A stretch of DNA of 47,950 bases from Oscillospiraceae bacterium (GCA_004555865.1 SFJO01000017.1:1-47950), one strand, 5' to 3'. Counted from the first letter of the stretch, positions 1 to 7,891 are shown. Numbers and translations: made by a program. The notes: generated from the sequence alone by a model not told the origin.

Positions 1-234
1 CAACAGAACGTATGGTGTATTTTGACCTTCTAACAGCGGAATTCCTAATATAACAAAAATGATTCCATAGATTATAAACAATAGTCCGCTCGCACGATTG
101 TAACCTTTCACATCTTTTACTTTTATTGTTTCGGTATTAGCCCAGAATCCAACGGGATTCTTAGAAAACATATCTTTTATTCCTAATCCAATTATAAACA
201 CTCCAAAAAGTGACCATATAACAAACCCAATCAT
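1..234 (-). CDS. Small integral membrane protein, conserved hypothetical (3' end outside window)
   Basis: The reading frame is open from an ATG at 234 to the window edge (78 codons, C-terminus missing). It begins MIGFVIWSLFGVFIIGLGI and contains two hydrophobic segments (about residues 2-18 and 49-66) separated by a polar stretch with FWANTE and VKGYNRASG. A GGAG lies about 7 bases before the ATG. The pattern resembles small clostridial membrane proteins of unknown function; I cannot name a function. Base composition is AT-rich, unlike the GC-rich housekeeping genes next door, which suggests horizontal acquisition. It lies downstream of another small gene (365-700) in the same orientation and probably shares its promoter at the 96-bp repeat. 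Confidence 0.6.
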   Translation of the reverse strand, partial: MIGFVIWSLFGVFIIGLGIKDMFSKNPVGFWANTETIKVKDVKGYNRASGLLFIIYGIIFVILGIPLLEGQNTPYVLL

Positions 235-235
235 A

Positions 236-364
236 TTGTTTCTCCTTACAAACCGCATTAAAACCATAATGAGACACATTCTTGTATTTCTCAAAATCGA
301 GATTTACTAATTCTACAAATCCCGATTTTTCGTTCTCTGCGACTTCCCAATAAACGGGAATTTG
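236..364 (-). pseudogene. Possible remnant of a small gene between two membrane-protein genes
   Basis: On the minus strand, directly after the stop of the 365-700 gene, a frame stays open for about 60 codons and runs into the next gene. Its first part reads PVYWEVAENEKSGFVELVN, a protein-like composition, but there is no start codon or ribosome binding site at its head. It could be the tail of a gene whose 5' part was lost when cassettes were joined, or a chance open frame. The evidence is weak. Confidence 0.2.
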
Positions 365-700
365 TTATTCTCCTATGGAGGCACCGCTATCGTCTTTAAG
401 GCCACAAATCGCAACTATACCATTATTTTTATAACTTACAACGAGAGTAGTGTCATTCCCAAGTTTCCAACATGCAGTGCTGTTTTCACTGGTATCAGGC
501 TTCCCCCATACCTCTCTAAGCTGGTCAATATGGTACCCTGGCAAAAGGCTATTAACATCGGCTTCACTCATTTCTGCGATTGCCGTCAGAGTGGGAAGAT
601 TGTCGTTGCTTTTGCGATTGTAGTATCCATAAAACCATGCCGATACACATATCGCGAGAACCAAAATGATTACAGCCATAACAGATAGCTTCTTTTTCAT
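365..700 (-). CDS. Small membrane-anchored extracytoplasmic protein, unknown function
   Basis: A 111-residue protein starting MKKKLSVMAVIILVLAI: a short basic N-terminus followed by one hydrophobic segment (about residues 6-24), so probably an uncleaved anchor or signal peptide. The soluble part contains LLPGYHIDQLREVWGKPD, a pattern loosely like the BamE/SmpA-type fold (lpG-x-qv-xx-lGkPd), then a stretch ending CGLKDD. I chose the ATG at 700 because AAAGGAG sits 8-9 bases upstream. The gene is AT-rich compared with neighbouring cysK. It is the first gene after the 96-bp repeat at 718-813, which supplies a candidate promoter. Function is unknown. Confidence 0.6.
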   Translation of the reverse strand: MKKKLSVMAVIILVLAICVSAWFYGYYNRKSNDNLPTLTAIAEMSEADVNSLLPGYHIDQLREVWGKPDTSENSTACWKLGNDTTLVVSYKNNGIVAICGLKDDSGASIGE

Positions 701-717
701 ACAATCACACTCCTTTG

Positions 718-813
718 TCAAATTCCGATTTGCAGGTCTGTTCGGCTCCATATTATCATATGGCCGGATAAACTACAAGAACAGCCACAGCAGTGCAAAC
801 TGCTGTGGCTGTT
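718..813 (-). repeat. 96-bp direct repeat, copy A: hairpin plus candidate promoter
   Basis: Bases 718-813 are identical to 16085-16180. Read on the minus strand, the unit starts with a perfect 14-bp inverted repeat (AACAGCCACAGCAG / CTGCTGTGGCTGTT, 780-813). It continues through a possible promoter (TTGTAG, 17 bases, TAATAT) and ends with CAAATCGGAATTTG just before the ribosome binding site of a small AT-rich gene. In both copies the hairpin lies directly downstream of a housekeeping gene (here cysK), so it may also end that gene's transcript. See findings. Confidence 0.85.
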
Positions 814-814
814 C
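779..814 (-). terminator. Hairpin after cysK
   Basis: A 15-bp perfect stem with a 6-base loop lies 68 bases after the cysK stop. On the minus strand the downstream tract is T-rich but interrupted (TTGTAGTTTA), so it is a weak intrinsic terminator by sequence. Part of the 96-bp repeat. Confidence 0.5.
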
Positions 815-881
815 GTTTCCTTACAAACACCGCCCATTCACAGGCGGGGCCTTTCGTTCAACACGTTCCGTTTGCTCCGGT

Positions 882-1814
882 TTACTTGCCGAACAACTCG
901 GTGGACAGATACCGGTCGCCGGTATCCGGCAGCAGGGCCACAATGGTCTTGCCTTCGTTCTCAGGGCGCTTGGCCAGCTGCAGGGCAGCCCAGGCAGCCG
1001 CACCGGAGGAGATGCCCACCAGCACGCCCTCGGTGCTGCCGATGCGGCGGCTGGTCTGGAAGGCGTCCTCATTTTCCACAGGGATGATCTCATCGTACAC
1101 GGAGGTGTTCAGCACCTGGGGCACAAAACCGGCACCGATGCCCTGCAACTTGTGGGGGCCGGGCTTGCCGCCGCTCAACACAGGCGAACCGGCAGGCTCC
1201 ACAGCCACAATCTTCACATTGGGGTTCTTGCTCTTCAGGTACTCGCCCACGCCGGTGATGGTGCCGCCGGTGCCCACACCGGCCACAAAGATGTCCACCT
1301 TACCGTCCGTATCCTCCCAGATCTCGGGGCCGGTGGTCTGGCGATGGGCCTCGGGGTTGGCCGGGTTCACAAACTGGCCGGCCACAAAGCCGCCGGGAAT
1401 CTCCTTCGCCAGCTGCTCAGCCTTGGCGATGGCGCCGCTCATGCCCTTGGCGCCCTCGGTGAGCACCAGCTCGGCACCGTAGGCCTTCATCAGCTGGCGG
1501 CGCTCCACGCTCATGGTCTCGGGCATCACAATGATGGTCCGATAGCCGCGGGCGGCCGCGACCGCCGCCAGGCCAATGCCGGTGTTGCCGCTGGTGGGCT
1601 CAATGATGACCGAGCCTTCCTTCAGCAGGCCCTTGGCCTCGGCATCGTCGATCATGGCCTTGGCCACACGATCCTTCGCCGAACCGGCGGGGTTAAAGTA
1701 TTCCAGCTTGGCCAGAATCTTGGCCTTCAGGCCCTCCGCCTTTTCCAGGTGGGTCAGTTCCAACAGAGGGGTATGGCCAATCAGCTGATCTGCAGACGTA
1801 TAAATCTTACTCAT
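882..1814 (-). CDS. cysK: Cysteine synthase (O-acetylserine sulfhydrylase)
   Basis: Makes L-cysteine from O-acetyl-L-serine and sulfide with PLP in the cytoplasm. The 310-residue product has the usual length for CysK. It shows the PLP-lysine motif NPAGSAKDRV (Lys47), the substrate loop TSGNTG (residues 74-79), a glycine-rich phosphate-binding loop GTGGTITG and GISSGAA near the C-terminus. The start MSKIYTSADQLIGHTP at 1814 is chosen over an upstream in-frame ATG because GGAGG lies 8 bases before it and the family begins there. It is transcribed alone, divergently from an Rrf2-type regulator, with a consensus promoter at 2027-2055 and a leader of about 200 bases. CysK and CysM are hard to separate by eye; CysK is preferred. 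Confidence 0.93.
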   Translation of the reverse strand: MSKIYTSADQLIGHTPLLELTHLEKAEGLKAKILAKLEYFNPAGSAKDRVAKAMIDDAEAKGLLKEGSVIIEPTSGNTGIGLAAVAAARGYRTIIVMPETMSVERRQLMKAYGAELVLTEGAKGMSGAIAKAEQLAKEIPGGFVAGQFVNPANPEAHRQTTGPEIWEDTDGKVDIFVAGVGTGGTITGVGEYLKSKNPNVKIVAVEPAGSPVLSGGKPGPHKLQGIGAGFVPQVLNTSVYDEIIPVENEDAFQTSRRIGSTEGVLVGISSGAAAWAALQLAKRPENEGKTIVALLPDTGDRYLSTELFGK

Positions 1815-2026
1815 GATGTGTTCCTCCCAATCTCTTCGGGCGGCTTTTGCGCTCATCTTCCCAGGTTGTTGTTTCATTCTTGTTTTTCATCGCCTTGTGC
1901 GGTGTTTCCCGCTGCCCTCTCGCCGAGCGGCGGACGAATGCGTTCGATCAACATCGCCGGCCGGGAAGTGGCTGGATGAGGAGTGCTCTCATTTGTCATT
2001 CCCTACTTTCCTTGTGGGTTATACGG

Positions 2027-2055
2027 ATTATAACCAATTTCTTACCGTTTGTCAA
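2027..2055 (-). promoter_or_regulatory. Consensus promoter for cysK
   Basis: On the minus strand TTGACA (2050-2055) and TATAAT (2027-2032) are separated by exactly 17 bases. The start would lie near 2020, giving an approximately 200-base leader before cysK. It is divergent from the promoter of the Rrf2 gene, about 92 bases away. Confidence 0.8.
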
Positions 2056-2146
2056 CCACTGCGCGAAAGTTTTTCCTTCTTTTTCAAGACTTTTTTTGCG
2101 GCGTCCTGCCCCGCCGGGAGAATTTCTGCTTTTCCGGAACTTTGGG

Positions 2147-2175
2147 TTGAACTCCCTTTTACCCCGTTGTATAAT
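2147..2175 (+). promoter_or_regulatory. Promoter for the Rrf2-family regulator
   Basis: TTGAAC (2147-2152), a 17-base spacer and TATAAT (2170-2175), followed by an AT-rich tract (AGGTTTAATATTATAAG) before the GGAGG and start codon. That tract is a plausible site for autoregulation by an Rrf2 protein; this is inference. Confidence 0.7.
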
Positions 2176-2217
2176 AGGTTTAATATTATAAGTGAATGGA
2201 AAATGGAGGATTTCTTC

Positions 2218-2649
2218 ATGCTGATTTCTACCAAAGGGCGCTACGCCCTGCGGATCATGATCGACCTGGCCGAAAATTCCGGCGATGGCTACGTGCCCCT
2301 GAAGGAGATGGCCGCCCGGCAGGACATTTCCGAAAAATATCTGGAGAGCATCTTAAAGGTGTTGGTGCAGAACAACCTTCTGGCAGGCCTGCGCGGCAAG
2401 GGCGGCGGCTACCGCCTGACCAAAGCGCCGCAGCTGTACACCGTGGGCAGCATTCTTCGCCTGACCGAAGGCAGCCTGGCCCCGGTGACCTGCCTGGAGC
2501 GGGGCAGCCAGCAGTGTGCCCGCATGGCCGACTGTCCCACCCTGCCGGTCTGGCGCAAGCTGGATGAACTGGTGAACAATTATCTGGACAGTGTGACCCT
2601 GGCCGACCTGATGGCCACCGGCGGTGTCGGCAACGATTACGTGATCTGA
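2218..2649 (+). CDS. Rrf2 family transcriptional regulator (IscR/CymR type)
   Basis: A 143-residue protein with the Rrf2 winged-helix signature: MLISTKGRYALRIMIDLA at the N-terminus, the recognition-helix region ISEKYLESILKVL and the wing RGKGGGYRL. Cysteines at 92, 100 and 106 match the place where IscR holds its Fe-S cluster (Cys92, 98, 104 in E. coli), although the spacing differs; CymR of Bacillus lacks them. It probably senses an Fe-S cluster or cysteine status. The position opposite cysK suggests it controls cysteine synthesis. GGAGG lies 8 bases upstream of the chosen ATG. Whether it is a CymR-like or IscR-like regulator cannot be settled from sequence alone. Confidence 0.88.
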   Translation: MLISTKGRYALRIMIDLAENSGDGYVPLKEMAARQDISEKYLESILKVLVQNNLLAGLRGKGGGYRLTKAPQLYTVGSILRLTEGSLAPVTCLERGSQQCARMADCPTLPVWRKLDELVNNYLDSVTLADLMATGGVGNDYVI

Positions 2650-2659
2650 GGCTTCTCTT

Positions 2660-2691
2660 CCCTGTGCGGTTCGCTGCACGGGGATTTTTTT
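2660..2691 (+). terminator. Intrinsic terminator after the Rrf2 gene
   Basis: An 8-bp stem CCCTGTGC / GCACGGGG followed by seven T residues (2685-2691), 10 bases after the stop codon. Confidence 0.8.
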
Positions 2692-2748
2692 GTGCAACCC
2701 TTACAGAATCCGGACAAATTTTTCTCACTATGCAAAGCCCGATTCGTT

Positions 2749-2757
2749 TGTTATAAT
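2749..2757 (+). promoter_or_regulatory. Extended -10 element before the PTS permease gene
   Basis: TGTTATAAT (TG-n-TATAAT) at 2749-2757 is a good extended -10 box; no convincing -35 box sits 16-18 bases upstream. No antiterminator (RAT) sequence of the BglG/LicT kind was recognised between it and the gene. Confidence 0.5.
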
Positions 2758-2833
2758 TCTGTCAATGGCACTTTTTTGCTTCACTGCAAAGGCGAACGGC
2801 GGTGCGGTGATTTTTCGGGAAGGAGGCCTCGCC

Positions 2834-4684
2834 ATGAAGCATTTCAACGATTATCATGCCCTGGCACGTCAGATTTTGCAGCTGGTGGGCGGGCCTTCCA
2901 ATGTGATCTCGGTGAACCACTGCCAGACCCGCCTGCGCTTTGTGCTGCGCAACGAGGCTCTGGCCGACACCGCAACCCTCCAGCAGCTGGACGGTGTGCT
3001 CACCGTGGTGCGCCGGGGCGGGCAGTATATGGTGGTGGTGGGCAGTCAGGTGCCCCAGGTGTACGCCGCCCTGATGGAAAGCGGCCTGAGCGCCGCCCTT
3101 CCCGGCCAGGTGTCGCCGGGCAAGGCCTTCCTCTCCACCATCACCGGGGTATTCGGCCCCATTCTGGGCGTGATGAGCGCCACCGGTATTCTCAAGGGCG
3201 TTCTGCTTCTTCTGGCCTCGCTGGGCCTGATGAACACCTCCGGGGGCGCATGGCGGGTTCTGTACGGCCTGGCGGACTCTCTGTTTTACTTTCTGCCGGT
3301 GCTGCTGGGCTACACGGCGGCGCTGCACTTTGATCTGGACCCCTTCGTCGGCCTGCTTTTGGGGCTGACGCTCTGCTATCCGGATCTGACCCAGCTGGAG
3401 GACGGCATCCAGTTTCTCGGAATGCCCATTCAGCTGCCCTCCTCCGGCAGCTACACCACCAGCGTGCTGCCGGTGCTGTTCGCCGTGTGGTTCGCCAGCC
3501 GGCTGGCCAAACTGCTGGCCCCCCGCCTGCCGGACACCATCCGCAGCTTTACGCTGCCGCTGGCTACGCTTTTGGTAACTGTGCCCGCCACGTTTCTGGT
3601 CATCGGGCCGGTGTCGGCCGGGCTTTCCGAGTTTTTGGCCCAGTGGCTGGAGTGGCTGTACCACCTCAGCCCGGCTGCGGCGGGCACGGCCATCGGCGGG
3701 CTGTGGCAGCTCATGGTGATGTTCGGCCTGCACTGGACGGCCACCCCCCTCACCATCTCCCACTATTCCACCCTAGGCTACGACTTTCTGCTGCCCGCCA
3801 TGTACGGCACCACCTTTGCCCAAACCGCAGCCGCCGCGGCCGTCTGCCTGAAAACGCAGGACAAACACACACGCCGCCTGGGGGCCGCCGCCGTCTTTTC
3901 CGGGCTGGCCGGCATTACCGAGCCTGCCATGTACGGCATCACGCTGCCCCGCCGGCTGCCCTTCACCTTCAGTTGCCTGGGGGCCGCCATCACCGGCGGC
4001 TATCTGGGCTGGGCCGGGGTATACAGCTACCAGATCTCCGGCCAGGGAGTGTTCGGCCTCACCAGCTACATCGATCCCGCCACCGGTTCGCTGGCGGGCA
4101 TGGGGCAGGCCCTCATCGGCGTGGGGCTGGGCATGGCCTTTGCCTTTGTTTCCACCCTTTTGCTGTATCATGAGCCGAACGCAGAACTGCCCGCCGACCG
4201 CGACCTTCTGGCCAGCCCCATGGCCGGTCAGGTTCTCCCGCTGGAGCAGGTGGCCGACGGCGCGTTTCGTGCCGGTGTGCTCGGCCCCGGCTGCGCCATT
4301 CGCCCCAGTGAGGGCCGGGTGGCCGCCCCCGCGGCCGGGCGGGTGCTGAACCTCTCCCCCACCGGCCACGCCATCGGCCTTTCCTGCGACAACGGCGCCG
4401 AGGTGCTCATCCATGTGGGGCTGGACACCGCCCGGGCGGGCCACGCCTTCCAGCTACACGTGGAGGAGGGCCAGCAGGTGCTGCCCGGCCAGCTGTTGAT
4501 GGAGTTCGACCTGGCCGCCCTCACCGCCCGCGGGCTGGACCTGACCACCCCCGTTGTGGTGACCAACAGCGAGGCCTTTGACGGGGTGCTCTGCGCCGCC
4601 GAGAGCGGGGCCAATGTGGCGCTTTCCGCCCCGCTTTTGAGACTGATTCCAAAATCCGGCCAAAATTGTCCAGAACCCGGTTGA
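2834..4684 (+). CDS. PTS beta-glucoside-family EIIBCA permease
   Basis: A 616-residue sugar transporter that phosphorylates its substrate during uptake. Domain order is B-C-A. EIIB is residues 1-90 with phospho-cysteine Cys30 in NHCQTRLRF. EIIC is a membrane domain of about 100-450 with the GITEPAMYG motif. EIIA(Glc-like) is about 475-610 with HAIGL and the phospho-histidine motif LIHVGLDT. It belongs to the glucose/beta-glucoside/trehalose/sucrose superfamily; the substrate cannot be read from sequence. The ATG at 2834 follows AAGGAGG. The HPr and EI genes lie just downstream behind their own promoter. No phospho-glycosidase or BglG-type regulator adjoins it, so the catabolic partner is elsewhere. 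Confidence 0.88.
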   Translation: MKHFNDYHALARQILQLVGGPSNVISVNHCQTRLRFVLRNEALADTATLQQLDGVLTVVRRGGQYMVVVGSQVPQVYAALMESGLSAALPGQVSPGKAFLSTITGVFGPILGVMSATGILKGVLLLLASLGLMNTSGGAWRVLYGLADSLFYFLPVLLGYTAALHFDLDPFVGLLLGLTLCYPDLTQLEDGIQFLGMPIQLPSSGSYTTSVLPVLFAVWFASRLAKLLAPRLPDTIRSFTLPLATLLVTVPATFLVIGPVSAGLSEFLAQWLEWLYHLSPAAAGTAIGGLWQLMVMFGLHWTATPLTISHYSTLGYDFLLPAMYGTTFAQTAAAAAVCLKTQDKHTRRLGAAAVFSGLAGITEPAMYGITLPRRLPFTFSCLGAAITGGYLGWAGVYSYQISGQGVFGLTSYIDPATGSLAGMGQALIGVGLGMAFAFVSTLLLYHEPNAELPADRDLLASPMAGQVLPLEQVADGAFRAGVLGPGCAIRPSEGRVAAPAAGRVLNLSPTGHAIGLSCDNGAEVLIHVGLDTARAGHAFQLHVEEGQQVLPGQLLMEFDLAALTARGLDLTTPVVVTNSEAFDGVLCAAESGANVALSAPLLRLIPKSGQNCPEPG

Positions 4685-4709
4685 ATTGTGCATCAAAATT
4701 CTGTAAAAT
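4681..4709 (+). promoter_or_regulatory. Promoter for the HPr-EI genes
   Basis: TTGAAT (4681-4686), 17 bases, TAAAAT (4704-4709). It overlaps the stop codon of the EIIBCA gene and lies 115 bases before the HPr start. Confidence 0.65.
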
Positions 4710-4824
4710 GTGAGTAGATGGATCGGGCGGGTCGGGCCGCTCGGGCGCTGTGCGCAGCGCAGGCCGGCAGCAGGCTGCCCAATTTCTGCCGTGCCAAGAC
4801 CGAAGGAAGGAAAGGTTTGAACCG

Positions 4825-5085
4825 ATGAAAGAGTTTACCTATGTGATCCAGGACCCTGTGGGCCTGCACGCACGCCCCGCCGGCTTTTTGCTGCGCCGGG
4901 CCAAGAATTATCACAGCAGCGTTTTGGTGAAGGCTCCCAGCGGCCGCGAGGCCAATGCCGCCAAACTGATGGCCCTGATGAGCATGGGCGCAAAGGCCGG
5001 TGACACTCTCACCTTTATTCTGGAGGGCGACGACGAAGAGGTTGCCGCCGCCGACCTGCAGCAGTACCTGCCGGAGATCCTGTAA
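4825..5085 (+). CDS. ptsH: PTS phosphocarrier protein HPr
   Basis: An 86-residue HPr that relays phosphate from EI to EII enzymes. The phospho-histidine motif GLHARPA is present with His15. The second signature region reads NAAKLMALMSMG. Aligned to Bacillus HPr (NLKSIMGVMSLG), the regulatory Ser46 is replaced by Lys47, so this protein should not be a substrate of HPr kinase/phosphorylase at that position. The ATG follows GGAAGGAAAGG. The EI gene starts 122 bases downstream on the same strand. Confidence 0.93.
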   Translation: MKEFTYVIQDPVGLHARPAGFLLRRAKNYHSSVLVKAPSGREANAAKLMALMSMGAKAGDTLTFILEGDDEEVAAADLQQYLPEIL

Positions 5086-5207
5086 ACCAGGCACAACCCC
5101 GGCAGCCTTGAGCATCCGTATGTACCTGCAAGGCCGCCTGTCGGGCTGCAACCCGGCGGCGGCCTTGTTCCGTTTTTTTAGCTTTTTGCAGAAGGGAGGC
5201 GGCTTTT

Positions 5208-6872
5208 ATGACCACCATCCAGGGCCACGGGGCCAGCGCAGGCGTTACCTGCGGCCCGCTGTACCTGTTCCGGCGCCCGCCTGCGCCGGTGTACGCGGAC
5301 ACCGCCGAGGACCCCGGCGCTGAATGGGCGCGCTTCAAGTCTGCCCAGACCCGCGCTTCCCTGCAGCTGGCCGGCCTGGCGCGCCGTGCGCTGCGGCAGG
5401 GCGGCCAGAAGGCCGCCGACCTGTTTGAAACCCACCAGCTGCTGGCCGAAGACCTGGATTTTGAGGACGCCGTTCAGCGTTCCATCCGGCTGGATGGGCT
5501 GACCGCCGAGGCCGCCGTGAACAAATCCGCCGAGCAGTTCGCACGGATGTTCCGGGAGATGGACGATGCCTATATGCAGGCCCGCGGCGACGACATTCTG
5601 GACGTGGGCCGCCGCATTCTGCGCATTCTTTCCGGTCGGGCCGAGGGCCGGCTGGAACTGGAGTGGCCTGTAATTCTGGTCAGCGATGAGCTGGCCCCCA
5701 GCGAGACCATTCAGCTGGACAAATCCAAGATTCTGGCCTTTGTCACCGAGGGCGGCAGCGCCAACAGCCACACGGCCATACTCGCCCGCACCATGGGCAT
5801 TCCCGCCGTGTTCGGGGCCGAAGGGCTGCTCCGGCCGGAGTACGAGGGCCAGGAGGCCTTTGTGGACGGCGAGACCGGCCAGATCGTGCTGGACGCCGAC
5901 GACGAAACCCGCGACGCCCTGTTGGAAAAGCAGCAGGTGCAGGCCCGGCTGGCCCAGCTGCTGCGCGCCCTGAAAGGCCAGCCCAACCGCACGCTGGACG
6001 GCCGGGAGCTGGAAGTGGTGTGCAACATCAGCGGCCCGGGCGACCTGCCCGCCGTGCGCGCCAACGACGGCGGCGGCGTGGGCCTGCTGCGCAGCGAGCT
6101 GCTGTATCTGCAAAGCACCGTGCTGCCCGGCGAGGAAGAGCAGCTGGATTTTTACCGCAGCGTTCTCGAACCGCTGCACGGGCAGCGGGCCGTCATCCGC
6201 ACGTTGGACATCGGCGCGGACAAGCAGGTGGATTACCTGCCCCTGCCCGCCGAGGAAAACCCGGCCTTGGGGATGCGGGCCGTGCGCCTGTGCCTGACCC
6301 GGCCCGACCTGTTCCGGGTGCAGCTGCGGGCACTGTACCGCGCTTCGGCCTACGGCAACCTGGCCATTCTGTTCCCCATGGTTTCCAGCCCGTGGGAATT
6401 CACCGCCTGCCGCGCCCTGTGCGAGCAGGTGCAGCGGGAGCTGACCCAGGAGGGCGTAGCCTTCTGCCGCGACGTGCCCCTGGGCGTGATGATCGAGACC
6501 CCCGCCGCCGCCATGATGAGCGAGGAGCTGGCCCAGGTGGCCGACTTTTTCAGCGTGGGCACCAACGACCTGACCCAGTACACCCTGGCCTGCGACCGGC
6601 AGTCCGGCCAGCTGGACCAGTTTTATGACCCCCACCATCCGGCGGTGCTGCGCATGATCCGCCGGGCCGCCAAGGCCATTCACCGCCATGGCAAGTGGAT
6701 TGGCATCTGCGGCGAGCTGGCGGGCGATGTGCAGATGACCGAGTTGTTCGTGGCCATGGGCATTGACGAACTGAGCGTTTCGCCCAGCCAGGTGCTGCCC
6801 GTGCGCAACACCCTGCGCTCGCTGGACAGCCGGGTTAACGGCCCCCGCCTGCTGGAAGAGTTGGGGGAGTGA
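5208..6872 (+). CDS. ptsI: PTS enzyme I (phosphoenolpyruvate-protein phosphotransferase)
   Basis: A 554-residue enzyme that takes phosphate from PEP and passes it to HPr. The phospho-histidine motif GGSANSHTAILAR contains His188. The C-terminal PEP-binding barrel shows GTNDLTQYTLACDR and the catalytic cysteine in GICGELAGD (Cys501). The length is slightly short of the usual 570-575, but all signature regions are present. The start ATG at 5208 follows GGGAGGCGG. It is co-oriented with ptsH and probably co-transcribed with it; the next good terminator is at 7212-7261, about 340 bases after the stop. Confidence 0.95.
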   Translation: MTTIQGHGASAGVTCGPLYLFRRPPAPVYADTAEDPGAEWARFKSAQTRASLQLAGLARRALRQGGQKAADLFETHQLLAEDLDFEDAVQRSIRLDGLTAEAAVNKSAEQFARMFREMDDAYMQARGDDILDVGRRILRILSGRAEGRLELEWPVILVSDELAPSETIQLDKSKILAFVTEGGSANSHTAILARTMGIPAVFGAEGLLRPEYEGQEAFVDGETGQIVLDADDETRDALLEKQQVQARLAQLLRALKGQPNRTLDGRELEVVCNISGPGDLPAVRANDGGGVGLLRSELLYLQSTVLPGEEEQLDFYRSVLEPLHGQRAVIRTLDIGADKQVDYLPLPAEENPALGMRAVRLCLTRPDLFRVQLRALYRASAYGNLAILFPMVSSPWEFTACRALCEQVQRELTQEGVAFCRDVPLGVMIETPAAAMMSEELAQVADFFSVGTNDLTQYTLACDRQSGQLDQFYDPHHPAVLRMIRRAAKAIHRHGKWIGICGELAGDVQMTELFVAMGIDELSVSPSQVLPVRNTLRSLDSRVNGPRLLEELGE

Positions 6873-7194
6873 CCCGCCTTTTCATCTTGTTTTCTATGCC
6901 TCCGGCGTGCCCATCCGCGCACTTCCGGCCCCGGACGCCCAGGTGATCGGCACGGTGATGACCCTGCCCGCCGGGGCGAAATCCCGGCCGCGCTACCACC
7001 AAAAATACCCGGAGGGCACCCCGCACCTGATGGATTTTTCGCACCTGGAAGGGGCGCTGACCGCGCCGGGCGATTCCATAAAAACCGAAGCGGTGGGGCC
7101 GTGCTGAAAGCGCAGGATAACTTCAGCTTTGTTTTCCATCTTGCCGAAAAAGCGATGAGCTTTCTCTGGTATACGGCCAGCCGCACACCCAAAT
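6873..7194 (+). pseudogene. Coding-like stretch after ptsI, probably a broken gene
   Basis: Between ptsI and the terminator at 7212 there is no intact gene. One frame is open for 79 codons from the ptsI stop to a TGA at 7105-7107 (it includes ALPAPDAQVIGTVM and QKYPEGTPHLMDFSHLEG). A second frame then runs from about 7101 to a TGA at 7192-7194 (LKAQDNFSFVFHLAEKAMSF). The two pieces look like one reading frame split by a shift. There is no good ribosome binding site. I do not recognise the family. Chance open frames in GC-rich DNA remain possible. Confidence 0.3.
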
Positions 7195-7211
7195 GAACCC
7201 AGAAACCAGAA

Positions 7212-7261
7212 GGCCCGGGCGCAGCACCCTGTTCGGTGCTCTGCCCGGGCCTTGCTTTTTT
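7212..7261 (+). terminator. Strong intrinsic terminator
   Basis: A 9-bp stem GGCCCGGGC / GCCCGGGCC with a further inner stem (AGCAC/GTGCT), followed by CTTGCTTTTTT. It lies just past the coding-like remnant and probably ends the ptsH-ptsI transcript. Confidence 0.8.
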
Positions 7262-7273
7262 CAAAACGCGCCC

Positions 7274-7891
7274 CTATTCCACCGGCTCGGCCCCTGCCTG
7301 GGCAAGCTCTGCCTCCGTTTCGGCGGCCTCTCCATCCAAGGCTGTCTCCAGCGCTTCCTCGCCGAACAGCTCGGCGGCCGCGGCTTCTTCACGGTTCAGC
7401 GGGGCCGGGGTGGCCGCCGCGTCGTTCAGCCCCAGCACCTCGCCGCCCGGTTCGGTGCGCAGATACGCCCCCACCGGCTTTTTCTTGTACACCAGAAGCA
7501 CCGCCTGGCAGGTATTCTCCCCTGTGGAGCGAGCCGGGCAGGCGGCCGTCCACTTTTCCACCGCCTTGCCCCGGTATTTTTTCAGGCCCTGGCCGCTCTG
7601 CTTCACCACCTCATCAAAGGCCTTGAAGTCCTCGTCCCACCTGCGGGGCACCTTCACCTCGTCCACCGCCGCCGTGCTCAGGTCCACCTCCAGGCCCCGG
7701 GCGCTGAAATAGGCCCCGATGTCCTGGGTGGTGGCAATGCGCTCTCCCGCGCTTTCGGCCGCAGTGGGGGCCGCGTCGGCCTTTTCCAAATGGCGGTTTA
7801 CGGCCATCACCGTTCCCGTCAGCACCACGCCGCACAGGGCCGCCACGCCCAGCCGCCGCAGGCCGGTCCGGTTCATTGTCAGCACAAACAT
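7274..7891 (-). CDS. DUF4830-like membrane-anchored protein, unknown function
   Basis: A 205-residue protein with one N-terminal hydrophobic segment (about residues 12-30, GVAALCGVVLTGTVMAV), then an extracytoplasmic domain. The segment W-DEDFKAFDEVVKQSGQGLKKY followed by a KPVGAYLR strand is the pattern I associate with DUF4830 of clostridial proteins. The C-terminal 45 residues are acidic and alanine-rich and probably disordered. ATG at 7891 follows GGAGGG at a good distance. It stands alone, convergent to ptsI and divergent from coaX. No function can be assigned. Confidence 0.65.
   Translation of the reverse strand: MFVLTMNRTGLRRLGVAALCGVVLTGTVMAVNRHLEKADAAPTAAESAGERIATTQDIGAYFSARGLEVDLSTAAVDEVKVPRRWDEDFKAFDEVVKQSGQGLKKYRGKAVEKWTAACPARSTGENTCQAVLLVYKKKPVGAYLRTEPGGEVLGLNDAAATPAPLNREEAAAAELFGEEALETALDGEAAETEAELAQAGAEPVE

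Noticed and set aside
1815..2020. T-box riboswitch in the cysK leader
   Set aside because: The leader is long enough and has AGGGCAGCGGG near a possible match, but the conserved AGGGTGGNACCGCG core and a terminator next to it are absent.
2692..2833. BglG/LicT-type antitermination (RAT) site before the PTS permease gene
   Set aside because: No RAT-like sequence or terminator was seen between the -10 box and the gene.
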